NCBI GenBank assembly: GCA_030674185.1
Contig: CM060307.1
Coordinates: 59,475,981 to 59,539,980 of the forward strand
DNA length: 64,000 nucleotides
Origin: Monoplex corrugatus
Lineage: Eukaryota > Mollusca > Gastropoda > Littorinimorpha > Ranellidae
Direction: 5' to 3'
Under the pieces are notes generated by a model. The model made no database searches and had not been told where the DNA came from. It was given only the letters and a program-made list of their open reading frames with translations. Of the stretch, positions 20,971 through 62,252 are shown piece after piece (position 1 is the stretch's first letter; the number at the start of each line of letters is the position of its first letter). Both the position numbers and the translations under genes were made by a program.

Positions 20971-23094
20971 CTTTAACTTTGTCGTATGCCAGATTTCCCG
21001 TCTAGCTGCAGACTCCCAGCTTCATCTCCCCACTAAAGTAAGATCAAGCATTTTAGCTGACTCAAAAATGAAAACATTTTTATACATGGTATTTTGTGAA
21101 TTTTTGGTGTCTTAAAAGAAATAAACACAGATATCACTGTGATGTTGAAATCGAATCTTGACAGTCAGTTTGAAGGGAACAAACAAGGCTAAGAAAAGGA
21201 ACAAGTTGAGAACCTAACATCTTGTGACAGAAGTGCCTGGAAGTTTTGCATCCTGAATGATATGTGTGCCCTCAAGAAAAGTTCAGAATCATTGGGCAAC
21301 ACATTACTTTGCATTTTCTGATGGGCTTTGTAAACTCCCAGATGTTTGGATAGGTTTCAAGTCCATTGATTTGAGTCATAAATGACAGATGGTGTATTGC
21401 CAGTAAGTTTTTGAAGAGTCCAGTTCCTAGAAGCAGCTTATCATTTGTGGTTGCTGATGGTGGTTATTTTTTTCCAGACTTTATAACTGCTTTTGGGATG
21501 GGGTAATTATTTTGCTGATTTAATGTTACTGAATTGTAAAGGAGGTTGGTGGGAGGATTAATGACTGTAAATCCACTATTGTTTTACCTTGCTACATTAT
21601 TTCCTCAGCTGGATGTAAAAACAGTTTGTTAACCTATTTTTGATCTGACAGATAACATTTTTTGCTCTTCCTGCACATAATAAGCCCAGCACCACAGGTT
21701 GGAAAGAATTTGAAATTCTCTTGACTGGGTAAGAGAAGTGTTGACTATTTACATGGTCAGTGTTTGTACTTGCTTATATTTGACGAATTGTTTACAGTGG
21801 GCAGGCTCACTGGAATGGATGCATTAGACAACCAGCCAAGCAGAATCATCTCCGTGATGTAATTGTAAAAAAATTATGTCGTCAGTATCGTGTAGGTACA
21901 GTGTACCTCTCTTTGTATAACACTTTCCTTCAGATTTTTGTGTGTGCACCTATGATAAAAGCCTTTTTTGATTTCTTTGTTTTTAATCTAGAATGAGTAT
22001 TTACTTAAATGCCACCTGTAGTTATGCTCTTAAACATTTTTCTTCAACTTCAGGTCTTGGTTATCAATTAAGGTATCTTCCAAAACTAAATACTATAACA
22101 TAGTAAATAAGATTTTTTTCCTCCAAAGTAATTTCCCACTTACAACATGAGTATAGTAAACAGACTTTAATACTCATCTTTTTGCACAGAACTCTCAGGT
22201 GTGTTGGTAGAAATGCACTGTTCGCTCTGTCACCCACATCATGTATTTTGTGACCATTTTGTTATTAAAAAGCCAACCTTTTTGCTTCGTATAGTAACAT
22301 TAAATTTGCAGTACAATTTTTTTTGAATTTGGAAAACAGTAGAGTTTGTGTATATCCAGGCAGTGTTGTATTTAAAGCATATTTTGTACTGAAGTCTGTG
22401 GGGGATGTTAGTGTACAAGATGCAAAATGTGTAATGTCAGGCAGACTGGTTATGGAATTCAGGCTTTACAGTGTTCCTGAACTTCATACCTCTGTGTTGT
22501 CATTTATTTCATTCAATAAATGTAACGAGGATAGATTAAGATGGCTATAGTTTGTTTTTTATTTACCTTTGATATTTTCTCATAGGGACAGGGACTCTAA
22601 CAAGGACTATTGCTGATTCAGTACCTGGTAATCTCATCTCTCAGTGGCGCATGTAAGTTTGTCATTATCTGCTATTTGCACACATTTGTAACAAAAACAA
22701 AGAGACAAAAACACCATGTTTGCACCTTCCCCCCACCCAATAAAAAACCCTTTTCCTTATTTGTGTACATGATCTGTTTGTTAAAGCATTCTGTGGATTC
22801 AAGTCTTAGTAAACGCTTTCCATTACGTATTATGGAACATTTTTACAGCTTTTCAGCGTGTAGATTGGGAAAAACTTTGTTGAAATTCAGTCTGCCATGA
22901 GAATATATATTGAACGTTGATCGTTTTGAATGTTTTATTCAAGTAATGTAAAATTAAACACTTTTAAGCATAATTATTGTCATTTTGTAAAGATCAAGGG
23001 TTTTCTTTTTTTCAGATGTTTTATGAGTGCTGGTCATGTTTAATCTGTATGTTAATGTTGTTTTGAGACTTGTTCCATTCACAGTTTTCAGCTT
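20971..23094. other. Intergenic, nothing recognised
   Basis: AT-rich with no coding exon, RNA gene or repeat that I can support. Confidence 0.5.
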
Positions 23095-23645
23095 CATGAT
23101 GGCATTTTCCCCCTGTGGGGATGCCGGGAGCTCTTTCGGTATAAATTGTATTCCCACCTGGAAATTCTGTGCGAGAAATTTCCTCTTTTGTGTCATTTCT
23201 TCCTATCATTTTTCTGCCTTGCTGGTCCATTCACCTGTATGTGTTCGATAAAGTCTGACGTACTTTCTCTTAGAATTGATAATTGGGTACATGTATTAAG
23301 TGCGTTAGAATTGATAATTGGGTACATGTATTAAGTGCAGTTTTGGCTCTACGGAAATGAGATATGGAAGCAATTTTAGGTAATTTAAGCCTGTTTTTAT
23401 GTTTGTTTTGTTGTCCTTAGTTATTTTCAAATTTGCATTCAGGTTTGTTTTGTGTGATAAATTGGACAGAGTGGTCAACACAGGGGCATCTCCTTAGGTT
23501 ATGTGAGCAAATGCATTGCTATGTGTACTTAATTTTCTTTTCTTTTTTTTTTTTATTCCTGTTGAAGTATTGTGTGTTTTGAAATGGGTAATAGCCCCGA
23601 CATGGCTCTATGCAGTCAGCTGGGCTTTAAACAGAAATAACAGTA
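23095..23645 (+). repeat. Interspersed repeat of about 0.55 kb, copy 1
   Basis: Aligns by eye with 58722-59275: CCCCTGTGGG near the start, AGAAATTTCCTCTTTT, TCTGCCTTGCTG, GTGTGATAAATTGGACA, GGGGCATCTCCTTAG. It ends in ATGGCTCTATGCAGTCAGCT GGGCTTTAAAC, a tail shared with several other repeats in the window. A 35-bp tandem duplication (TTAGAATTGATAATTGGG...) sits at 23270-23339. Probably a LINE 3' end or SINE family; no coding content. Confidence 0.7.
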
Positions 23646-24999
23646 ACATGATAGTGTTTTAATTGAACAGCATGCATAAAAAATTAGCCAATCCTTTTCT
23701 CCCCGTTTACCCATGTTTGTGATAGGTTGTCTTCTTCCGTTTGGGATTTCTTACCATGTGGTCTTACTTTGGGGGTTTTCACATGTTTTAAAACAGATGA
23801 ATGTTCGTACATGACTGGATCTTTGAGGAGACAAGTCAATCCAGTGATCGAAACTTTGTGGGGGGCTGCCATATGAAAACTTTACATTGATAGAAAATAA
23901 TTTGTAAATTTTCTTTGAAACGTAACTCATTAGTATACCGGTTATACCCTTCACACCCCCCCCCCCCCCCCGAGAATAATCCACGAATAGCTTCTGCTGT
24001 AGTTGAGAAATTAATATGCTGTAGTTGAGAAATTAATGTTCCTTTATTTGTTGTGCAGCTTTACTTATTTTTCTTTCACATCATTATGGTTGTGGTCTGT
24101 TTCTATGTATTGTCAAAAGTTGCCCTCGTTTGATGGAGCTCATGTGACTTTAATTTCTCAAAACGAGAAAAAGTGCATGATCAGTGTTCATATTCATTTA
24201 AAAAACTGTAAAAAGCGCATATGTATTCATACATCATTTAAATGGCAGATTTTGGTTTTAATGATTGCATAACAAATCACATTTTTTCTTTGGTGTTTAT
24301 TGTACAATGGCTGGTCCTTTGAAAATTACATTATTTTCTTTACAGATGCATGTCTTTTCACTGTGATCCATTTCATTGATGTTTTTAGGCAGGTCAAGAT
24401 ATGGATTAACATGATCAAATAAAGTTCATGTTTGAAAATGTTTAGTTTGGTCTGTATATTATTATCATTGTTAAGAAAGCAGTTTTCAAGTTGATGTATG
24501 TAATGAAGAAAGTCGTCTATCTGGGCAATATAATATTTCCATTTAAGTTCACACATGTATGTACTATGTATTTTTTTATCATTGAGGATATTCAGAGTTG
24601 TCTATGTTCTGTTGTCCATGGAAAGGACTTGATGTGGCTGGTCCTGTCTTTATCAGAAATGCCAAAAGATGTTTGCCCCTGGAGACCACTAGAGGGGCAG
24701 GTCTGCTATGCAGATGTATATTTGTGGCTTTGCCACACCATGTTGCATGTGGTTGCTTCTTTGTTTTGTCTCTGGAAGTTTGCATCTCTGATTTACTGGA
24801 TGAGCGGTGATATTTGGCGAGAGTACTATTTGTATATGGTCAGAATTCAAAGCCACTATCTTTTCAGTGATGGCCTGTCAAGTACTCACACCAAGTGCTC
24901 AAAGCTCATCCAGTAAAGACAAGACCAGCCACACAGCTAACCACTCGACCTGGTGAAGGTCTTGTTAAGAGATCTAAACATTGGCTGAGTAAGGAAACA
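23646..24999. other. Intergenic between repeat and V-ATPase 3' end
   Basis: No exon I can support. Contains a poly-C run at 23957-23971 and a 22-bp tandem pair (GCTGTAGTTGAGAAATTAAT) at about 23995-24040. Confidence 0.45.
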
Positions 25000-26394
25000 C
25001 TTTTATTACATAATACCAAGCAAACTAGCAAATGACTCATTTTGATTTCAAATACATTTTATTTTACATGTCAGTGTTTATAGACTTTCTACAGACTCGG
25101 TGAATAGCAAAGGTCACCCCCCCCCCCTTGTTCTATCAACTACAACAGAATATATGCATTCACGATACCCTTTTCAATTCTGACTAATTACAGACAATAT
25201 AAATATCCATAATACACGATCACAACTTGCTGCACGTGGCAGCATCAACCGCTATCACATAGTCCATCAGCACATCTGCCTCCAACAACATTCATTCCTT
25301 TGCCTGCTGACAGCCAGATCAGAATCAACTTCAACCTGAAGTCCGAAAGCACTGTACACTCATGACACTGAACCTGACCCATTATGAGAATCAGTGCTGC
25401 TTACATGTACCTGCTGTAATTTCCATCTGACCGAATGCACTCTCAGTTTCATTCAGACTAGAACTGGATAAAAATCATGGCCATTTATTAAGAAATGATT
25501 TCACTGAAGGCTAGCAAAACGTTCACACTGTTTTAAGACCAAACTACAAATGCTACATGTAGCTGCAAACAGTCCATTAAAATACACTGGGATGTTAGCA
25601 AAAGCAGTGTTTTCATGTACATAAGTTCAATCACAATAAAAACAATCACAGAATAGTTCTGCAAAATACACAGTTAAAACCCACAGGAAATAATCCACAA
25701 ACAAGAACACCTATTACAGTGAACACAACTCAAGTAAAATCCAAGTATTTATTACAGCACTCAATTCTACTGCAAAAAACACTAACAATTATCAAGCACT
25801 ACTGTTTGAAACGAAGGCATATGCCCACTGAATGTAAAGATAAGAGGAAAATGGGAAATGCCCATATACTTCAGCTAGACCAATCAACTTGCACTCGTTA
25901 CATGTAACAGTCACTCAAGAAATGTACTTGCATTCCAGTAGTAGTTGCACATTTGAAGACAAGCAGACACACGCAAACAATGCAATGTTGCCATTCACAT
26001 GAAATTTTGTGCCATGTCTTGTATGAATTGATAACACACAACACTGCTGGAATGTTTAATAGGAAACTGCAGACAAAAATTCAACTATTACACTTGAAAT
26101 TTTTGTCTTAAGTATTGGACAATATTTCAATATCAAATGAGGTGTAACACATTCACAACAATAATCCTTTCCTACGTTCTACAAAACTATCATAAAAACT
26201 AATTCAGTGTTTCCATTTAATCCATTATATTGAGTGATTAATTCAACAATCTGAACACGTAAAGAACCTACAGCTACTTTCCTCATTGCCAGGGGGATTT
26301 CACTTGAGTTATGCTGAAAGAGTCACTGACCTACAGGAGATTGTTCAAATAAATGGCAACAGTTGTGACAGGTCTAAGAGGCCAAAGACGGGGT
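25000..26394 (-). other. Probable 3' untranslated region of the V-ATPase B gene
   Basis: Reading the minus strand, no gene follows the stop at 26395. AATAAA hexamers lie at 25063-25058 and 25007-25002, which would give a 3' UTR of about 1.3-1.4 kb. The end is inferred from the hexamers only. Confidence 0.45.
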
Positions 26395-45378
<18,984 letters not shown>

Positions 45379-45394
45379 GTTGATTATGTCTACT

Positions 45395-45404
45395 GTCATG
45401 TGAC
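45395..45404. promoter_or_regulatory. CLEAR/M-box-like E-box at the V-ATPase B start
   Basis: GTCATGTGAC lies 17 bp upstream of the V-ATPase ATG. It differs at one base from the palindromic CLEAR element GTCACGTGAC recognised by TFEB/MITF factors, and contains the M-box TCATGTG. V-ATPase genes are known CLEAR-network members in vertebrates. It is followed by CACGCGCAATGACTG. A 10-bp match so near the start codon may fall in the 5' UTR; function is inference. Confidence 0.45.
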
Positions 45405-48006
45405 TGTCACGCGCAATGACTGCTGTAAAGTATTATCCCAGAGTTGCTTCCCCTGAGATAACCCTTGCTAGGTGTTGGTGAAACACACTATAACTAAGTA
45501 AGTTGTGTCAAGTAAGTGAGAGTTTAGACTGAATGGTTTTAAATGAAAAAGTGAAAATAAGGAGACATTCACGCTCGACACAGTGCAGGAATCATGGTAA
45601 ACCTACTCAGCTGATCGTCTACTCCCTTTGTTCAAGTCATGGCCTTTGGCAGTTTGGGTCAAGTCAGGTCATAGGTTAGGCATGAGGACAGTTGATTTTC
45701 ATCATATTCGTTGTGATGTGTGGACATAGATCAGTCATGAATTGTCTGGTCTCTGACTCATGACTGAAGTTTTCTGAAAGTATGATCATTAACTTTCTTG
45801 GAGTGGATTATCATGGTTCTGCAGTTCGCAGCAGTTACACTTACAGTCACAGTGGGCCTACAAGTTAAAAATGCCTACACACTGTACAAGACTTTGAATG
45901 GTGGTGTGTGAATCAGTTGCACAGATAAGATGATAAACCGAGGCCCATTTTGTGCATCATGTACTTAAAGCATGTAGCAAAATCCTGGTAGAAACACACA
46001 AATAAATAGTCTTGATTATGCTTGATATGTGCACTCAGTTGGAAGTGCAATGAAATCAATTTTCATTGCACATCCAAATAAAGCAGGAGCTATAGAATGC
46101 GAACACCATCGTACAATCAGCTTGATGAGTCATGTAAAAGATTCTTTAAAGAATAATCATGATGAGGACAAGGAACAGAATCAAAAGAGAAATAGCTGAG
46201 GAGCAATGTGGTTTTGTCAAAGGAAAAGGAACTATTAATCCCATATACATTATAAGAACTCTTACAGAAAGATAATTGAGTTGCATGAGGATTTATGCTT
46301 ATAAAATGTTTCGTTGATTATACCAAGACTTTTGATCGGGTAAGACACAAAGAATTGATTAACCGACTAGAAAGGCTCAATGTTAGTGGAAAAGATCTAA
46401 GAATGATAAAGAATATGTATTTGGAGAATGGAAAATGATATAATAAGCTCTTTCCAGAGGGATTAGGCAGGGATGTATTCTTTCACTTGATTTGTTTTCA
46501 CTTTACAGCAAAACCATTCATGAGAAAAGTAAAAGAATGCCCTCGGATAAACGTTGAAGGGAAAATGATAAACAATCTTCATTATGCAGGTAACACTGTT
46601 CTAATTGCAGAAAATTAAAAAGACCTACAAAATCTTGTGAATATAATAGAAAGTAGAAATAAAGGGCTGGAGCTAAATAACAGGAAGACTGAAGTCATTG
46701 TAATCGGTCAAAAACAAGAAGCCCCCTCATGCAAAATAATGGCAAATGGCACCACATTGAGACAAGTTGATAAGTTTACATATCTGGAAACTGTCATTGC
46801 ACCAGATGGCAGATGTATATTAGAAAGAGCCAACAGAATTGGCCAGGCTGAAACACCATTCAAGAAAATTAAAAGCGTTCTGATCAACAAATGCCTGTCA
46901 ATTAACATCAGGAAGAGAATTCTTCAGTGTTTTATAGAACTGATACTGTTGTACAAATGTGAAGCATGGACAGTCGATATGCAAGGTCAGAACAAGATTG
47001 AGGCAGCTGAAATGTGGTTTCTAAGAAAAATATTAATAAGAGTTCCATTGACAGCAAAGAAAACAAACAAGATTCATGACCATCAGCTCTTTCTCCCCAC
47101 AAAACCCATGGTGATACAAGCAGACTTACAGAGAAAAATGATTTCATTTTTGCAGCTCTGCTTTGAGAGTCCATGTTTAACAGGTGTACAAGAAGAATCA
47201 CATACCAGGAGAGCAATTCAGTCTCACACTGGAACTAAGTAAAATGCCTTCCTTTCAACAATCGCTAGACTACTGTCATGGAAGCACTGCTGTAGTTTGT
47301 CCTCCGAACAAGATAACTCAGAATCACATATCATGTCATTATGTGCTCAGAACCAATCATAAGATTTATTTCAGTGTCAGCATTGTTATTGTTTAGTTAA
47401 TGTATTTATTTGTTTATTATCATTTGAAAATAAACTCATGCCTTTTTAAATTATGAAACTACAATCAAAAATACATAAAGAAATAGAATCAGAACATACA
47501 TTTAATAGTACAAGAGACAGCAATGAAAAATGCTCAAAACTTTGTGGAAAAATTGGTAGATGACAGCAGCAGCCACTTTCTCTTGCTCAATGAAACATTG
47601 GGAAGGTTGTCTACTGTTTTTTGCTGTAAGATTCTTTTTTTCCATTTTTTCTTTGTTGTCTTTTTTCATAAACTGAAAATTTGTACCTTGCTTGATTTGT
47701 TATATTAAATTCATGTTGTGATTCTTTTTGTTGTTGTTGTTGTTGTTGTCTTTTTCTGATTTCTATGTTCTTGAATGTTGGCAATTATTTAGATTATGAG
47801 ATTACAATTTGTTCTTGTTTTTTGTATTATGGGACTGTTTTGGGTCATCTTTTCTTTTTGCTTTCCTTTGTCTTCTATCTTTGTCTCATACTTGTTCTTT
47901 CAATTATGTCACCAGTCATCTTTGACCTTCACAGGGATGAAAGAAACTTTGTATATATGCAGTGATTAAGTCACTTGTAATAAATCTTCAGTTTGTTTGC
48001 TTTCAG
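45405..48006. other. Shared upstream region between head-to-head genes
   Basis: V-ATPase B runs left from 45378 and the LRR gene runs right, with its start codon at 48048. GTAAGT-type donors at 45498 and 45511 could end an untranslated first exon of the LRR gene, whose next exon would begin after the acceptor TTGCTTTCAG at 48006. If so the two genes share a promoter near 45400-45500. A LINE remnant occupies 46.1-47.2 kb. Confidence 0.4.
46094..47220 (+). pseudogene. LINE reverse-transcriptase remnant
   Basis: The plus strand, across several frames, reads EEQCGFVKGKGT, IYIIRTLTER, DYTKTFDRVRHKELINRLER, then NNLHYAGNTVLIAEN. The last matches the YADD box with the catalytic Asp pair replaced by GN. 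The long frame 46637-47242 continues LELNNRKTEVIVIGQK, FTYLETVIAPDGR, VLINKCLSINIRKRILQCFI and EAAEMWFLRKIL, the thumb/connection part of this LINE type. Dead: the active site is lost and there are stops in the 5' half. Confidence 0.8.
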
Positions 48007-48047
48007 TTCCAGGGAGCTGATCCTGTCATCGTGATCAGTTCATCAAC
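48007..48047 (+). other. 5' UTR part of the first visible LRR-gene exon
   Basis: A splice acceptor TTTGCTTTCAG ends at 48006 and 41 untranslated bases precede the ATG, which suggests an upstream non-coding exon. Confidence 0.4.
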
Positions 48048-57537
<9,490 letters not shown>

Positions 57538-58178
57538 TGCATTATTTACTCTGGCGATGATACTCTTTCTTTCTGAGGTTGTCTTGAGCATGTGTGTGTG
57601 TATGCGTGTTTGTGTGTGTATGTGCGCGCACGTGCGTGCATGTGTGTGTGTGTTTGTTTCCTTTAATGACGTAAGAGAATAGCATGTGTGTATACATGTG
57701 TGTGTGTGCCACTGCATGTGTGAAACTTTATCCTTATGATAAAAGAAGGGAATGGTATGTGTGTTGTCTTTTCAGTAAAAGAGGAAAGTTGTATTTGTGT
57801 GTGTGTTTGTGTGTGCGCACATGTGTATGTGTTTGTTTACTTATACATTATCCTTTTTATAAAAGTTGACAACAGTGCACTGTTGGTTTTTTTTATCTTC
57901 TTTTTCGCAGTACGCTTAGCCACATGCTGCGAGTATGCTCGCTGCAGATGATCAACGGGCTGGTACATGCTCCTAGTATAATTGCAGCAGACTTTCTAGA
58001 AAATGTCTGAATGGGAACTTTCCCCAGGATTTCAGAGAGTCTGTTCCACATACACATTCCATCCTTCCTATGTCATATGACATTTGCAGTAACCATGTAA
58101 TGATTGCTTTTATTGGTTAATTTGAAGAGAGAGCAGTTGACCCTGCCTAGCTTCAAGCTCTGTGTTTTCACTGACAAA
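57538..58178 (+). other. Probable 3' UTR of the LRR gene
   Basis: TG-rich, with repeated TGTGTGTGT/CGCGCAC tracts. No clear AATAAA signal was found, so the end is unknown. Confidence 0.35.
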
Positions 58179-58322
58179 ATGGCAAGACAGCAGGTTTTGA
58201 ACACAGATCATGTTATAAAATTTATGCTAGTGGAAGATTCAGATGAAGAAATGGGAGTTGACTGTTACTCTAGTAGTAATGACATTGCTCAGGAGGATAT
58301 TCCTGAAAATGATGGAAATTGA
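58179..58322 (+). pseudogene. Short acidic frame, possible transposase N terminus
   Basis: 48 codons: MARQQVLNTDHVIKFMLVED then SDEEMGVDCYSSSNDIAQED. A short basic start followed by Asp/Glu/Ser-rich sequence resembles the N terminus of piggyBac-derived proteins, but no core domain follows; a TG tract begins 95 bases later. Weak call. Confidence 0.25.
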
Positions 58323-58413
58323 GCCTTTGAAGGTGACAAAGAGTGAAGTGTCAACAGGATACTGATGTTACCCATATATTCCAAGACAAGGAAAAAAACT
58401 TTTGCTTTGGATG

Positions 58414-58537
<124 letters not shown>

Positions 58538-58721
58538 TACCTTTTACCAAGTTGTCTGTGGTTGTTCCTTTGATGTTTGCTACTCACCAGTCTGTCCATC
58601 TGCATGGAATATCTGAGTTTCAGTTTGATAAAATTAAGTAGGCTTATTTTGTGTATTCATAGTCATTAGTTAGGTGAATGAATATACTGTCATGTATGAG
58701 TACTACACACACATTGATTTC

Positions 58722-59275
58722 CTTTAACATTATCCCCTGTGGGAAAGCCATGGGCTCGTTCAGTACAAATAGCATACCTACCCTCTGGAAATTCTGTGTT
58801 AGAAATTTCCTCTTTTCTGTCACCCTCTTTGTTTCTACCTTGTTCCTTTGCTTTCTGTCATTTCTTCCTATCATTTTCTGCCTTGCTGATCCATTCACCT
58901 GAATGTGTTTGATAAAGTCTTATGCACTTTTTCTTAGGATTGATAAATGGGTACATATATTAAGTGTATTTTTGTTTCTAGGGAAATGTGATATGCAGAA
59001 GCAGTTTAAGGTGATTTATGCTCGTTTTAATATGTTTTGGTGTCCTTAGTTATGTTAAAGTTTGTATTCAGATGTTTTTTAAAAATCTCCTGTGTGATAA
59101 ATTGGACACAACAGTCAATGCCAGGGGCATCTCCTTAGATTATTTGTGTAATGCATTGATATGTGTACTTAATTTTCTTTTTCAATTTTTTTCCTGTTGA
59201 AATATTGTGTATGTTTTAAAACAGTTATAGCCCTGAAATGGCTGTATGCAGTCAGCTGGGCTTTAAACAAAACTA
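58722..59275 (+). repeat. Interspersed repeat of about 0.55 kb, copy 2
   Basis: Second copy of the 23095-23645 repeat in the same orientation, ending AATGGCTGTATGCAGTCAGC TGGGCTTTAAAC. It has one additional 30-40 bp segment (CCCTCTTTGTTTCTACCTTG) and about 15% differences. Confidence 0.7.
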
Positions 59276-59761
59276 ATAACAGTATTACCTTTAAAATAAC
59301 ATGTCTTACTTGAGGGCATGAACAGTTTTAGTATTCGCTCTCAGAATTGTTCATTTTTGTTCACAGTAGACCAGTTTAAGAGTGTCAGATAAAGAGAAAT
59401 TAATTGTTATAATATTTCAGACCTGTATTAATGGAAATATGAAAGGTTATCTTTTCTGAATGTGTAAATTATGTATATCTAATGTATGTTGAAACTTTAA
59501 AAAAAAAAAAAGAGTCCTCAGGCAATTTCTGTGCTGTGAGTCCTAGTGCCAATGCTTATCTGTTTACATGTGTGCATATGTGCTGATGTGTGTTAGTGTG
59601 TCCGTGTATATCTGTGTGTTGGTGTATGCGTGTGTGTTTATGTAAGAAGACTTATTTGTAGCATGCATGTGCAGTGCCATTGCTTTTCTTTTCTTGTTCT
59701 ATGTCATAGCATGCTGATATCACTGATCTGTTGTTGGCCTATGTTGGTGTATACTTTTTCT

Positions 59762-59830
59762 GTGAAATGCTAAGTACCTTGGAGCTTGCTTCTCGGGTTG
59801 TTATACTTTGTAAATTGGCATGATGTTGGT
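59762..59830 (+). repeat. LINE/SINE tail, L2-like, second copy
   Basis: GTGAAATGCTAAGTACCTTG GAGCTTGCTTCTCGGGTTGT then TATACTTTGTAAAT, the same tail as at 50440. Confidence 0.5.
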
Positions 59831-60099
59831 TGGATAGATATTATGGAAGAATTTAAAATGAAGGAATATTAGTCAAGATTCTGTAGTACATTCATGACCA
59901 TTGTTAAGTCGTTCCTTATGTCTATTTTAAATTTGCATTTCCAGAATTTTCAGGTGCATATTTCATGGCTTTGTATCTTGATTAACATTTAGTCTATCTG
60001 TGGATTAGAAAGTGGTTTTTAAGTCCTTTCTCTGCGTTTATTTCATATTGTTTCGTTGCTGTTTCCATGTGTCTGATACCGTAATTCACAGACTGTAGC

Positions 60100-60660
60100 A
60101 TTGGACACTGGACGTAGTGTACCATTTCACATACCTTGGCCTCACAGCGACAGACACCTTCTCTTTAGTTGCAGAGATTGACATGCAGGTTGGTTATCAA
60201 CAGCCTTCGCTGGACTGATTCAACACGTCTAGTTGAACAGCAAACTGATGATACACTTGAAGATGGTGGTGTAAAGTACGGGCGTCCACATCATCTTGCA
60301 ATCTAGCAGAAATGTGGAGGAGAAAATAACAATATTTGTCATATGCACAGTCTCAGGCACATCTTTGGCATCAGCTGTATGGACTGAATAACAGACGAGG
60401 AAGTCCTCACTGATACCTAGATCCCCAGCCTCTACTACTTGCTACAGCACTGGTGATTCTTGTGGCTGGATCACTAGCGTCCACTGTAAGGTGGATGAAA
60501 ATATCCCCGAAGACCTCTATGGTGAGTTGGCTGATGGCTTCCGATCACATGGGCGTCCTCACTTGTGTTTCAAGGACGTGTACAAGCGAGACATGAAACC
60601 CGTGGACATCAGTGTCAGCAATGAGAAGGACTGCTTCAGTGACCAAGCTCTTTGGAGATA
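60100..60660 (+). pseudogene. LINE reverse-transcriptase C-terminal remnant
   Basis: The plus strand, with frameshifts and stops, reads VYHFTYLGLTATDTFSLVAE, SLRHIFGISCMD with ITDEEVL, then LYGELADGF, RPHLCFKDVYKRDMKPVDIS and DISVSNEKDCFSDQALWR. These match the last part of common invertebrate LINE proteins (YLGS, LRxIxxIxWxDxxTNxEVL, GRPxLRYKDVCKRD). Only the 3' end is present. Confidence 0.75.
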
Positions 60661-61207
60661 GAAAAATGGATAGAGGAGGAATGAGGCCGAAAAGCACTAG
60701 ACAGCGACAAGGATAAGGCTGCAGTGCAAGGATAAGGGTGCAGTGCCACAGCAGGACTTGTACTTCCAACCCACCCCAGCGTGCAATTCCCTGTTCTCTC
60801 GAGACTGATGGATGTGGTTTAAAATTGATTTAATATGTAACTGCACCAACACAGAAGGATCTGTGAAGTCTGGTCAAAGTACTATTTACTTTATTTTGAT
60901 AATATTTGTTTTATTTCAGAGATATGAAAGTAGGCCTACACTTTAGCAGTGTTATTTCAACTGAACTTTTTTGGCAGGTTGAACAATGACTACAAAAAAG
61001 GTAATATGTATAATATGTATATTGTGAGTGAAATATATCCTCAGCTGTCAAATAATTGTATAAACCTGACAATTTTTACTGTGCCAGATCAGATCAAATA
61101 TATATGAAAGTGGAAGTCATATAAACTTTTTACTTCTTTGTTGTCTGTAGATGTGTATGTGTGCGTGTGCACATGTGTGTCTGTATGTGTGTGTGTGTGT
61201 GTGTGTG

Positions 61208-61254
<47 letters not shown>

Positions 61255-62192
61255 TGACAGAATAATAAGATTGTCGACTCATACTAACATGTTTTCCCAG
61301 ATAAGAAAGGATGCAATGGCATTCCCTCTGCAACACTTAAAACGTAAGTTCACAAATTGATCACTCAAAAAGACAAATCAGATATGGAAAAAATGTTACC
61401 ACGTGAGCAATAAGTCTCTTGATAAGCTGATTCTATAGACGAAATGTTGCTTCCAAATTTACACAAGACAACAAATTCTGGAAAAAAAATTGAAGTACTA
61501 GGCATTCTATTAAAATGAAATCTAAAGAATCGTTACATTTCACAGCAGAACCTGTTCTTTTTATTGAACGAACAAAACTTGACAAAAAAGTGCTGCCACA
61601 TCTTAAATGGGCAAGGAAGGGCATTCACTGTACTGCAGACTGCATGACAGAGGAAGGTCCTTTTTATGTCACGTAGAGATTAACAGAGTATTTTATATAC
61701 TTTTCATTACGCATAAAGATGCAGTTGTGCAATAAAGAAAGATATATAAGAAACTGACAACAGTAAAAATGGGCGGCATCCTTGCATAACATTACGAGCA
61801 TTTAATAGGGCCTCAGGACCCAGCCAGCTCATGGGTTTATGTGCAGGCTTAAGGCATGTGCCATGATCACCATTAACATGGAATCTGTGACGTTAGTGCG
61901 TATGGAATTCGTTCCGAGCGTGGAGACGTCGTCTTGAGAAACTGAAACTGGGAAAAAATAAAGTGGAATTTATGTTTTTGGGAGATTTTATGTATATATA
62001 AGCTTGTATGATATACACACGCGCGCACACACACACACACACACCACACACGCGCACACATATTCACACACAAAGTGGTATTTGTTTTGGGGAGGTTTTA
62101 TGTATGTATAAGCTTGTGTGTATATGTACTCGCACGCACGCACGCACGCACACACACACGCACGCACACACACACACCACCACACACACACA

Positions 62193-62252
<60 letters not shown>

